A DNA stretch of 64,000 bases. Origin: Euonymus europaeus. Taxonomy: Eukaryota; Streptophyta; Magnoliopsida; Celastrales; Celastraceae. How positions within the stretch are numbered: position 1 is the stretch's first letter; the number at the start of each line of letters is the position of its first letter. Below the pieces are notes generated by a model that ran no database searches, was not told where the DNA came from, and saw only the letters and a list, made by a program, of their open reading frames with translations. The DNA lies in assembly GCA_963580455.1 (NCBI GenBank), contig OY756962.1, forward strand, positions 25,991,001 to 26,055,000. Reading direction: 5' to 3'. Positions 1 through 10,148 of the stretch are shown piece after piece. The position numbers and the translations under genes were made by a program.

Positions 1-1043
1 ACTTGTCTTGAGTTCTAGATCTCATCCAAATGATTATGCAACCTGTACTACAAGCAATTTGCATTATTTTCCGGCATTTTGTTTTGAGTAATAATTAATA
101 GATGTGTTTAAACTCATTACGAATAGAATGCAAGTTTGCAATGTTCTTCATCTGCCGCAGGGTCTGTGTATTCAACGCCAAATCAAATTGATTCAGTGTC
201 CCAATCAATTGGCTGATGCATAACTGGTACACATTCTGCTTTTTTTTTTCTGAATGCATAACTGGTACACGTCCTTCCGTTGATGCTAGGGGAATACTTT
301 AGGACTCAGTCTACAAGTGCAAGATCATGGTGAACCGATTGACTAATGATCGGTGATTCTGTCAATCAATTGGGTAATAGCTTAGTGGTCTATCTTTTTG
401 GAACTAAATCATATGGACTCTAAAGACAATGAGTTTGATTCTTAAGAAAATTAACACTTTATGTGTTTGTGCCCTCACGATCTGAATTTAGGCTCATTGT
501 CAAACCCTCACGATCTGAATTTTGGCTCATTGCATATCAAATGTTTGAGCTTGTATAATATTGCTCTGGGTTCGCAAAAAAAAAAAAAAAAAAACTGATG
601 CTTCCTTTCGTTAAAAATAAAGAAAGATTGATTTTATTTTAAAAACAACGAGGCAAGAATTGGGACGATGGCAAATTTTTATTTTATTTTTGGTTAAAAA
701 TGAAAGGTAATCTTATATTACATCGTTGTTGTACATGCTAGGATAGCCTTCATATAGGCTTGAGTAGAAACTAAACAAGGAAGAGGATAATTACAATAAG
801 AAAGAAAGTAATTATAGTTATTTAAAGGATAAATTATACAGATTTATGGCTATCAAATACATATTATTTCTCATCATCTATAACGTTTCCTAGTTGGTTA
901 ATGAGTTGTGTGTTGGGTTCCTATAGTTTGTTGGATTAAATAGATAGCCTGTATAATGTGCGATGGGGTAATGCCTAAGCATCATCGTTCATCAATTTGG
1001 AGAAACCCCTACTTTCTTTCTGTTTGCTTTGATCATCAAACAA
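1..1043. other. AT-rich intergenic DNA with a short tandem repeat
   Basis: No coding region can be supported. A 33-bp unit beginning CCCTCACGATCTG occurs twice in tandem (about 472-504 and 505-537) with one or two differences. A poly(A) run lies near 574-592. The 18-base word ATGCATAACTGGTACACR also occurs twice, near 214 and 256, separated by a T-rich spacer. From about 830 onward the sequence is the upstream part of the first NHL duplication unit. Confidence 0.6.
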
Positions 1044-1507
1044 ACAATATTGGCTGATCGACGATTATTAGTATTCATCACGATTATTTTTTTTCCTCCT
1101 GTTGTCTTCTATTTACCTTATGGACAGATTGGGCAGTCTCAAGAAGGGCTGCTTGTGAAGTCCAAAACCCCGAATTCTCCATAAACTGGGTATCGGTGGA
1201 ACCATCACCTCCGATCAAGTGGAGCATTAGTTTATCTGTCCAGAACCCGAATCACAATTACATCATCTCCAACTACAGGCTAAATATCTGGCTACTAGAT
1301 AAGGGGAATTTTCTGGCGGAGGCGAGTGTCAAACCTTTCGTCCTAGAACCCCAAAAAAACCAGAGTAATGCGATCCATAACGTACAGACTGTTGCACCGC
1401 CGTCACCGGAGTTGGAGGAAGTTGTTGATAAAGAAAGGAATAGGAAGGGAGCTGTGAGCTTTCAAGTGATTATATTGGGTCAGATGAGTGTATTATCTTC
1501 GGGATGA
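1044..1507 (+). pseudogene. NDR1/HIN1-like (LEA-2 domain) pseudogene, copy 1
   Basis: The open part at 1196-1507 contains IKWSISLSVQNPN, a PPSPELE block and a VSFQVIILGQM strand. These resemble the LEA-2 domain of plant NHL membrane-anchored immunity proteins. Upstream, in the same frame, a hydrophobic stretch (SCCLLFTLW) lies where the single membrane anchor of the family is expected, but the codon matching the start of copy 2 (3533) is ATT rather than ATG. The frame ends early at a TGA (1505-1507), just where copy 2 continues with FCQPYYRERKN; copy 1 has shifted frames and more stops there. Loss of start and C-terminus argues for a pseudogene. The family assignment rests on motif resemblance, not a search. 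Confidence 0.65.
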
Positions 1508-2892
1508 TGTAAAGACAGATTACCATGAGCGTAATAGCATTGTTTCTTGTCGAGCTTTGGAGGTTCAATTTAATTCTGATGCACACAGAGGAATGTTTTT
1601 TGGACCTGCCGTAATTCGCTGCACTGATTGGCATTAAGACTAAGCGAACTCCATGTCATTAATTATTGGTTAATCCAAGAGGTGGTTTTTTTTTTAATTT
1701 TAACAATTTCTTCTTCTTTTTTAGTAATTGTTCTGATTAAAATTAAGTAGACACTTCTCTCAAACCCTAGCAAGAAAGCCCTTCCATGTCGATCTGCTAC
1801 TGCTGTCGAATTGAAAATTGTGGTTTTAGGGGATCGTCTTAGAGCAACTTCAATGGACACTCCAAATTTTATAGTGCGGTCTCACTTTTATTACAACAAT
1901 ACACGACTCTCAATACAATCATATTAACAAAACACATTTTCATTATTTGAAAATACTTCAAATATCAAGTATCTATATATCTCGTACTTTTCTATCATTT
2001 TTCACCTTTTTTCTTTAATATTTTACACATTTTTCAATACAATTTTTTTAAATCACTCCCTCTACACACTCTAAAATTTTCAGTATTATTATCCAATGTA
2101 TCATTCGAGATGTTCTTTAGGTCTTCCCACTCTCTCATCCGTCCTTTGACAGAATGAAAAGTAATTTATATTTTTATTGAAGAAAAAAAAATTATATGAG
2201 AGAGAGTGCATGTTATCCACTATTTTAGGAAAAAAAAGAGTATGGATTTAAGAAAATCTGGGCTTTGACTAGCGAGACAAACTAACTGGGTGGGTCTCGG
2301 CCCGAAATTTTAAGCCCAACATAAGTAGGCCTTTAGACGACAATAGCTAACCCAGTGGACAGTTTGAGGTCCCGGCCTACCGTCCAAATTTCTCCAGCGA
2401 GCCCAAATGAAAAGGGGGAACTTCATAGGTAGTTGGTCTGGGTTTGGTAGTTGGTCTGGGTTCAAAACCATTAGTGAAGGTAATTTAATACCATTATCAA
2501 AACCACCATTGAAAACAAAGGACAAATTTTTCCTGACAGTGACACAAATTGAAGTAATAATGGTATTTTCAAGAATTGTAATCTCCGATCGGATTCACAT
2601 AACCCAACTAATTAAATGATATATATCTATCAACAAATACGTACGAGCATTTAGGCTAGAGCGAACAATATCACTTAATGTGTTTGTGCTAAATTTTTTA
2701 GAATATAATTTAGTTCCATTTTATATTTATGTGATTGCTCATGATTTTTTAAATATTGGGGCAGAATGGTGTGCGTAAAATTCAAACCTACTCACATTAT
2801 TAATACTTCCTCATATATTGAACTAAATGAGGAAGAAAATAATTATTAGAGTTGTTTAAAGAATAAATTATACAGATTTATCGCAATCAAAT

Positions 2893-3270
2893 ATGGGATG
2901 TCACCGAGGCTTTAGCTTGCCGATCGGGTCTATTGAGGGCCCTGGATATGGGGTTTAGTCACATAATTTTGGAGTCCGATTGTTTGGAGTTGGTGAAAGC
3001 TTTGCTGAGAGATCATAGTGAGTTGTCGTATTTTGGAGGAATTGTGGAGGAATGTAAGGCGTTAATGAGGAGGTTCTCTACATCTCAAGTTGCTCATGTT
3101 CGTCGAACTGGGAATCAGACGGCCCATGTTATAGCAAAGTTTGTTTTATCTTGTCATTTGGATGTCTTCTGGATTAATTTGGTGCCACTTTGGCTTGATC
3201 ATGTAATTCAGGACGATATATCTCCTGCTCTTTCTTCTTGATATTTATTGGTTCTTTCATAAAAAAAACA
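2893..3270 (+). mobile_element. 5'-truncated LINE with RNase H domain, poly(A) and TSD
   Basis: An open frame runs to the stop at 3239-3241 and encodes the C-terminal RNase H (RVT_3) part of a plant L1-type LINE: EALACRSGLLRALDMGF, the acidic ILESDCLELVKAL strand, then HVRRTGNQTAHVIAKF. A very short 3'UTR and an A8 run (3261-3268) follow. The 9-bp CAATCAAAT flanks the insert on both sides (2884-2892 and 3271-3279). The paralogous duplication unit 1 has the uninterrupted site (CTATCAAATACAT near 853). Together these are the signature of target-primed reverse transcription with severe 5' truncation. Confidence 0.85.
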
Positions 3271-3532
3271 CAATCAAATCTTTGACATTTTTTTAGCATG
3301 GAAAGACGCGCAAAAGAAAATATACATAGATTAAGGTAATGTTTCCTAGTTGGGTAATGAGGTGTGTGGTTTAGGGTTCCTATAGTTTGTTTGATTAAAA
3401 TCATTAAATAGATTGCTTATATATAATGTGCGAAGGAGGTTATGCCTAAAGCATCATCGTTTATCGATTTGGAGTAGAAACCCTACTTTCTTTGCTTTCT
3501 TCCTGTTTGCTTTGATTATCAAACAAACACTA

Positions 3533-4088
3533 ATGGGTGATCGATGTGAAGATATAGTCAGCTTGATATTTGTCTCCTTTTTTCTTCTACTTATCTTATG
3601 GACTGGTTGGTTATTCTCAAAAGCTGCTGTTTGCGTAGTCCAAACCCCCCGAATTCTCCATAAATTGGGTATCAGTGGATCCATTACCTCCGATCAAGTG
3701 GAACATTAGCATGTCTATCCAAAACCCTAATCGCAATTACGTAATCTCCAGCTACTTGCTAACTATCTGGGTTCTCAACAAGGGGAATTTTCTAGCGAAG
3801 GCTAGTGTCAAACCTTTCATCCTACAACCCCAATTTAACAAGAAAAATGTGATCGATAATGTACAGATTGTTGCACCGCCGGCGCCGGAGTTGGAGGCAG
3901 TTGTTGATGAAGAGAGGAATAGGAATGGAATTGTGAGCTTTCAGGTGATTATACAGGGTCAGATGGCTGTTTTATCATCGGGCTTTTGTCAGCCATATTA
4001 CCGTGAACGTAAAAACACCGTTTCTCTTGAAGCTTTGAAGGTTCAATTTATTTCTGATGCAAATATAGTAATATTTTTCAGAACATGA
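3533..4088 (+). pseudogene. NDR1/HIN1-like (LEA-2 domain) gene, copy 2, single frameshift
   Basis: An ATG at 3533 starts MGDRCEDIV followed by a strong membrane segment (LIFVSFFLLLILW), the short cytoplasmic N-terminus and anchor expected of NHL proteins. The LEA-2 part lies in another frame (about 3653-4088): IKWNISMSIQNPN, VAPPAPELEAVVDEE, VSFQVIIQGQM, ending at a TGA (4086-4088). The frames separate at a run of six C (3645-3650); copy 1 has AAAACCCC there, one base shorter. If the extra C were a sequencing error the product would be about 185 residues, close to small NHL proteins. NHL proteins act at the plasma membrane in pathogen responses; function here is uncertain. Confidence 0.65.
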
Positions 4089-4393
4089 AGCAGGTCTACA
4101 TTGCGTTGATTGGACTTATTAGCAATTTTTTAATTATTTTTACTTAAGTGATGCTAAACTTCAAGATATGAAAGGTGGTTTTTCTTTTATTTTAATAAAG
4201 GACTTTTAATTCTATTTCGTAATTCGATCTTTTGATTAAAATTAAGTAGACACTCTCACTCGAACCATAACAATCGAAGGAAAAAGCTTGTCATGTCAAT
4301 CTCGAAAAAAAAATAAAAATGATCGCAAACGAAACTCATATATTAGCTAGAAAGAACATCCTATAATACAAGATGAACAATTTCTTGAGGATA

Positions 4394-4640
4394 CTACTCA
4401 ATAAGCAAACAATTTTGCTCTTGCCTTAAAGCTAATCTCGTCAAAGTACAAGCAATCTTATTAGCATTCCTACAAACATGACGCACTTCCGAATGAGAAA
4501 AAGTACATGACCAAAGATTGGATAGAAAAGAACATGAATTGTCCATGCAAAGATTGGATACTCTTAAAAATGAGGGTGTTTGGAAAGGAGTAGTGATAAA
4601 TAGTCCATATTTTAAGAGCTCATAATAGATCATATCTAAA
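4394..4640 (-). mobile_element. LINE RNase H (RVT_3) remnant, reverse orientation
   Basis: A minus-strand frame of 79 codons ends with EVRHVCRNANKIACTLTRLAL. This matches the HVxRxANxxAHxLAxxAL tail of the LINE-associated RNase H domain seen at 2893-3270, but with cysteine in place of the usual histidine in the AH pair. The N-terminal part of the domain is poorly conserved. No poly(A) tail or target-site duplication could be defined, so it is probably an older insertion than the plus-strand one. Confidence 0.55.
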
Positions 4641-4815
4641 CAATAAATGTTAAATTCTAAGAGGAATGAATTTGCTAAACCCTAACAGTCTCGTATATTA
4701 GATTTTCATGCTATAACCTAAACAATAAATGTTTAACTCTAACGGGCTCGTGTATCAAATTTTCATGCTATAACATAAATAATAAGTGTCAAACCCTAAC
4801 GGACTAAAAATTAAT
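4640..4815. repeat. Degenerate ~80-bp repeat with CCCTAA words, copy set 1
   Basis: Two to three imperfect units each contain TTTCATGCTATAACCTAAACAATAA followed by a CTAACGGGCTCGTGTATC-type stretch. The same unit recurs at 59278-59570 in this window. It contains AAACCCTAA words that resemble plant telomere repeats but are not arranged as a telomeric array. Confidence 0.6.
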
Positions 4816-6008
4816 TAGAATAAAATAATAAACAAAATATTATAAATGTTAAGACAATAGAATAATTAATTAGAATAAAAAAAATTAATAGAATAACTAG
4901 ATATAAGCTACATATCATTTTCCTTTTGAAAGGGAAAGGGAAAGGGAAAAGGAAAATGAAAATGAAAATGAGAGAAAAAAATCTGGGAAAATTGGGGGAA
5001 AGTTACGTTGTGGCAAGTGAGGAGATTTTTTTAATAAAATTACGTAAATGTCCTCACTTGCTGCAGCTTGTGTGACCCACTTCTAATTCGGCTATTGAGT
5101 GCTCTGTAGTGATGATAACTACTTTTTGACTGCTATTTTATAGGGATAAAATGGTAATTGTCAATCTACTCTACTAACAAATAAAAATACCAATTTGTTT
5201 TCCTAACTTTTGACTATTCAAATAGGTAAAATTAAATTTCTTTCCCCTCATTTTTCTTTCACTTCCATTTTTCCCAAACGTTGTGCAAGAGTTTTAGATT
5301 CAGAAGACTGTTAATTGGGTGGGTTGTAAGCCCAACATAAGTAAGCCTAGTTAAGGGCCTTTGGATGACAATAGCTAAGCCCAGTGGATGGTTTGAGGTC
5401 TGGGCCTTCCGTCCAAATTTCTCCAGGGCAGTCCAAAGTATGAAGGTTGTAGTACATCATTCAATGGAAAAGGAGGAACTTCACAGGTAGTTGGTGTTAG
5501 TTGAACTAAGGAAAGATATGATCACAGTCACTTTTTTGGGCAAAATCTGATATGGCACCAAAAAACTGAATCCTCATGTACAAAGGAATTCCTCAATCAT
5601 CTTTGGTTATAAAACGAATTCTCATATGAGCACCGCATAAGTTTAATATGTTTTTTGAGCTTAAGAACATTAATGACAACTCAAAAATAATAAAATCGTG
5701 CAAGCCTTTGTCAAAAAAGGAATAATATTGGTGTGTAGTGTTTGGGTTATTTTCTAACAATCTTAACCCAAACCTCACTCATAAGAAGTCTATGTTTCTC
5801 AGATTCTCACAAAATTATTAATTTGTCCTATTAATGAGAAACTCACCTGCCATTCACATGCTCCTTCGCTATTCTTGACCTAATTGAGATCAACCAAATC
5901 CACTCCTCTTTATTACATTCACCAGGCTCTTGCTTCTCTATCAAACCCACTTGTACAAAAAAGTTCAATCTTTCCAAGTCATCACCAAGAAGAGGGAGAA
6001 AAAAAACC

Positions 6009-6015
6009 CTTATAA
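6009..6015 (+). promoter_or_regulatory. TATA box of the PMEI gene
   Basis: TTATAAA lies about 50 bp before the ATG at 6065, giving a plausible short leader (transcription start near 6040). Sequence inference only. Confidence 0.5.
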
Positions 6016-6064
6016 AGCCACAGCCCAAAGCTCAAACCTCACTTCACATCAAACACACACAGAC

Positions 6065-6658
6065 ATGCCAGTTCTAATCAATTTGACAGCTTCCATATTC
6101 TTTGTGTTAGTCATCAATGCAGTCCATTCAGCTCCTGATCATCACACAAACAGTTATGTACAAGAAGCATGTAGTGTGACTAGATATCAAGATCTCTGTG
6201 TCCAATCACTTGCATCATTTTCATCCACTGCTAAGAGAAGCCCTAGCAAGTGGGCTCGGGCCGGCGTGTCAGTGACTATCGGAGAGGCGAAAAGTGTCAA
6301 TCTTTACTTGATTCAACTAAAGAAGATTGGAACATTTAAAGGAAGAAGAAACACAGTTGCACTCTCTGACTGTTCTGAATGCTTTCAGGACGCAATGGAT
6401 CACCTTCACAGATCACTTGGTGTACTAAGAAGGCTTGATGCCAGAAACTTTGACGATCAAATTGGGGACCTAACAACTTGGTTAAGTGCTGCACTTACCG
6501 ATGCAGATACTTGCTTGGATGGCTTTGAAGGCCAAAATGCAAAGCAAGTGCAATTGCTTCGAAATCGGGTTATAAGAGAAGCTTGCATCACTAGTAATGC
6601 ATTGGCTCTGGTTAGCAAACTCGCAGCAACTGGTATACAAGGCCTAACTGATCCATAG
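6065..6658 (+). CDS. Pectin methylesterase inhibitor domain protein (PMEI)
   Basis: An intronless 197-residue secreted protein. Residues 1-22 form a signal peptide (hydrophobic SIFFVLVINAVHS). The PMEI domain follows: the Cys36-Cys45 hairpin (ACSVTRYQDLC), Cys103/Cys106, Cys150 and Cys174. Four of these match the two disulfides of the PMEI/invertase-inhibitor four-helix bundle; Cys106 and Cys174 are additional. The ending RREACITSNALALVSKLA is typical of the PMEI9/21-kDa-protein clade. Family members bind pectin methylesterases in the cell wall and block de-esterification of homogalacturonan. The ATG at 6065 was chosen over the upstream in-frame TTG at 5930 because it begins a proper signal peptide and follows a TATA box. 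Recalled Arabidopsis neighbours suggest kinship with At2g47670/At3g62820. Confidence 0.88.
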   Translation: MPVLINLTASIFFVLVINAVHSAPDHHTNSYVQEACSVTRYQDLCVQSLASFSSTAKRSPSKWARAGVSVTIGEAKSVNLYLIQLKKIGTFKGRRNTVALSDCSECFQDAMDHLHRSLGVLRRLDARNFDDQIGDLTTWLSAALTDADTCLDGFEGQNAKQVQLLRNRVIREACITSNALALVSKLAATGIQGLTDP

Positions 6659-8834
6659 AAGGGGGAAAAAAATCATGGATTGGGATTAGCTATACAATAA
6701 GTATAGTACATTGTTATGTAGAATAACAAGTATTTAAGCTTCTTTTGAGTCGTTCAATTTTCGTGAATACATCAAGAAATAGTCTACTTTGAATTGTTCT
6801 TCTCGAGCCGTTTCACTTAATGTATTTACTATTTAGCCCCCAAAAAAATTGTCTTCCAATATAAATCACATGGTTTGAGCATCTTGATGTGAAATCCTTT
6901 AAAAATATATATACTCCTGATAAAATTAGTACAAAATATATAGTATTATACAAGCTCTAGCTAGAGCTCAATAAAGCCATACTTCCATTGTAATTGCTTG
7001 TGTGTTGTCCTCCATGGCTCTACCCTGCCTTGGAGACTTGAACAAACCCTAATACTAAAATAGCATATTGGGCCTGGGTGTTCATATCGGGCTGGGATAC
7101 ATTTATATGTTTAAATAACAAACACCTGGGCTTAACTTGCCTTGTCTGATCCAGCCCATGGTAGATAAGGCCCGAGTTTCAGAGTTGAAAAAGATAAAGA
7201 CAAGCTACCAAACATTGTTTGGAGTCAGAGGAGTTGGAGAGGTCAATTGTTGAGTCGGCTGAGACATCAGTAATTCCGGCCACTTGAAAGAAAAACATAT
7301 CAACTGGTTGGAGAGGAATGATGTGTGTTTACACTTTGTTCAGTCATAATGTTTTTTTTTTTTGTGGAAGTCATTGTCAGATTCAATATTATAAGTTATA
7401 AATCAAATATTTATGAGAGCACCGCATAAATTCGACACAGGAATTGTTTTCCATTTTGGATCTAAGGTTCGCACGATCGTCTTCGATTGAGGAGAGTTGG
7501 ACTTAAACTTATAAATCATACAGTTAATCCTCACCTAATCAATGCGGCATTTGGTATTTCTAATTAACATCCAACCCAAACAATTCCATTTGTCTTTAAC
7601 CACATATCTTTATTTTCGTCACTTTGAGTAAGTACTTTAGGATTTATATCAATCAATACGTTTGACAAACAGCAACAAAAATAGAAGTAATTAGTGGCAG
7701 TTTAGGTCCATTTTATAGTGATGTAATTGCCCACTTTTCTAATGTTTGGGCATAATGTAATGACCAAATTGACATTTTTTATTATTTTTCCCGGACCAAA
7801 TTGATTGACAATTAGTAGTTGCGATTCTAACAACAAAAAAAGTTAGTTTAAGGACATCTAAGCCACTGGTGGGGCTGCTGCAATTTTGATGCATTTTTAT
7901 TGCAAGGCAAATGAGAACATGCCACGATTCTTAAATCCCTAGATTCCACCTCTAAAAGGATTGGGCAATTATATTTTTTTTCCACAAATAAAATTGAATT
8001 CAATTTCTATGTAAAACTGTTTAGCCAATCGAATCAATCAGACAATCACGGAGAAAAAGAATTGTCGGTGTTGTTGATGCGGGCTTAAGAGGTTCGCTTT
8101 GTAGTGATTAATGATGATGGTCAGTGGCTTAAACAAGCGAACGTGGCACGTTGGGGCCGAAACGTCACGTAACCTTTTTGATCCGCACTGAGTAAATTCA
8201 TCGGGCAAGTACAAACACAAACTACGCATGTCAACCAAACTTCTTCGGATGTGCATCCAATAAACTCGTCGGATCTATTATCTATATATTAATTCACAAA
8301 CCACGCATGTTAAATAAGTCCGTAAAAAATTATATGCGAGTCAATCCTAATTAGTTAAGGTATATATTCATATTCATTGCAGACGGACAATCTTGATTAA
8401 TTATCTAGCAATAATTCTCAATTGTTATGCATCTCCAAAGTTTTAAGCCAAATGATACGCGTCCAATAATTCTAATTATTGTGAGTTCATTATTTTCTCC
8501 CCATTATTTGTTTTAGGAGCACGATTTGGCACTGGCTCCTGTTTATATATTTGACAGGACATGCATCTCTGATACTGTGATAATGAACTAATAATATATT
8601 TGTACGTCACTGTTTAGGGTAAAATCCATTCAACCATTGAATTGTTGCTTTCAATGGTCTAATTAATTGAATTGTTCACACCAATGTGCTAGTTTTTAGC
8701 CCCCTTTTAGGGTGTGAGGTCTTCATCACCACCCTCTCTATGATCACGTAACTAACTTTTGGCTGGTCCAATTTTTTTTTTTTAATAATCAATAACGATA
8801 TATATAAATTACTCTTTAAATATTCGATACGAGC

Positions 8835-9010
8835 CTAAATTTAGGTCGTCAAATTCACGTTCACATAAGTTTCTCATTTAATGACAGAGTAAATTGGATC
8901 AAAACTCAACACGTCGCAACAAAAATATTGCTTCAGTGAAAATCGAACTCATAATCTTCCACACCCATACGATTCAACCGATAAAAATTCTCCACTAAGT
9001 TATTAGTCAA
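8835..9010. repeat. Dispersed non-coding repeat, copy 1
   Basis: A segment reading CATTTAATGACAGAG, then GATCAAAACTCAACACGTC, CAAAAATATTGCTTCA and AAAATCGAACTC is clearly homologous to 37625-37850 in the same orientation (CATTTAATCACAGAA, AGTCAAAACTTAATACATG, CAAAAATATTGCTTTCAATC, AAAATCAAACTC). No ORF or terminal repeat is evident. It is probably a fragment of a non-autonomous element. Confidence 0.55.
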
Positions 9011-9463
9011 GTGGTTCAAGTAAATTAATTATATATATAGCTATGTTGAATGATGAATCTTTCAAACCACTCAAAGCTCTTACACCAAACCGTCTTTTGT
9101 AGGTTTGTGAGTAGTAATTGGTTCATTTATTGACATTTTCAAAGGTCGTTCCCTTGAGAATCACATTATTAAGGTCATTAGTATGTCTAGTGGGGACACA
9201 TATTTACTATATTAGAACCTAGTGTTCAACAAAATTACAAATGCAAACTTTGGTTTCCTTCTTAAAGCTTTATATATGCAACATAATTAATTGTTTTATT
9301 TATTTGGCCTTAAATTGCTCTGATTAAGTGAAAAGTACCATCTTAACAATTAACAAGTTTTAATTAGAAGCATTTAACTTTAACCATTCAAAGATTATCC
9401 ACTTAAAAAATTAAAAGGTTCTAGTTAGAAGAGGTGTTGAGAAGGGTTCGTGACTAAGCGAAT

Positions 9464-9501
9464 CCCTCCGAACCTTTGCTTATTAAGGTGTTCGGAGGGG
9501 T
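9464..9501. repeat. Perfect 10-bp-arm hairpin
   Basis: CCCTCCGAAC is followed about 18 bp later by its reverse complement GTTCGGAGGG; the intervening bases include CTT and AAGG that extend the stem imperfectly. A TTATAAATA word lies some 60 bp downstream (near 9556). This could be part of an LTR-like or MITE remnant; the function is unknown. Confidence 0.45.
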
Positions 9502-10148
9502 AACACTCATTTCCCAATCCCGAGAGTTGTTCACTAACATAAACTCTCACAACCTTATAAATACCAAATAAAAGTTCACTTGTATGAATCTCTCTCAATT
9601 CTCATACCAAGCATAGCCTAAAGACGTAAAAGTCTAAACTGGTCCATTTTACCTGGGCCTGTGTTAGCCCATGGACAGGTGGCGACTTTAGTTCCGTCCA
9701 TGTCCATTGACTAAAACTCAGTCGTTTTCAAATCAGCCCATTCGGACTCTTTCTGGGGAAAAATCTACTGACCGAAAGGTCAAATAAGCCAGCTCACTAA
9801 TCACAAACCCTCCACTTACCCTTCTAATCAAGGCAATATAATATATATTTTTTGCCAAATGCCAACGGATCACTTTAGTTCCATGGCATTTCTGTAATTA
9901 ACTCTCAAACCAGGCTCTTTTAGTTATCATATCACACCTTATATACGGAGGTGACCTCTCGCTAAAGCCACACACGTAAACCGGAACCCGCCCACACCTG
10001 ACCCGACCCGGCGCTGTCGGAGACCGGTTCCAGACACAATTTCTTCCTTATTACAATAAAACGGATTCCGAGTACCAAATTTGAATCTCTGAGAAAATCT
10101 GTTGTTCATTTGAGTGTGGATTTGAATTGAGTTTGAGTCTTCAAGGAG

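Larger units (their letters stand above)
830..5500. repeat. Degenerate tandem segmental duplication (two units)
   Basis: Unit 1 (about 830-2480) and unit 2 (about 2860-5500) share the same blocks in the same order. These are an AATTATACAGATTTAT leader, an NHL-like coding block, a downstream AT-rich block containing ATTAAAATTAAGTAGACAC, and a block containing AAGCCCAACATAAGTA and CCGTCCAAATTTCTCCAG (near 2310-2400 and 5330-5420). Unit 2 is longer because of later insertions, including a LINE at 2893-3270 and sequence around 4310-5250. Extents are judged by eye; the divergence suggests an old event. Confidence 0.7.
6659..10148. other. Long intergenic region
   Basis: AT-rich and without a supportable gene. 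Short open frames (for example on the minus strand at 8038-8256) show no recognisable domain. It holds a dispersed repeat near 8835-9010 and a GC-rich hairpin at 9464-9501. The last 200 bp are the promoter and leader of the UXS gene, with a TTATATA word near 9939. Confidence 0.6.

Noticed and set aside
9421..9720. Possible LTR starting TGTTGAGAAG with a TTATAAATA box
   Set aside because: No matching end, second LTR or target duplication could be located; only the hairpin is reported.
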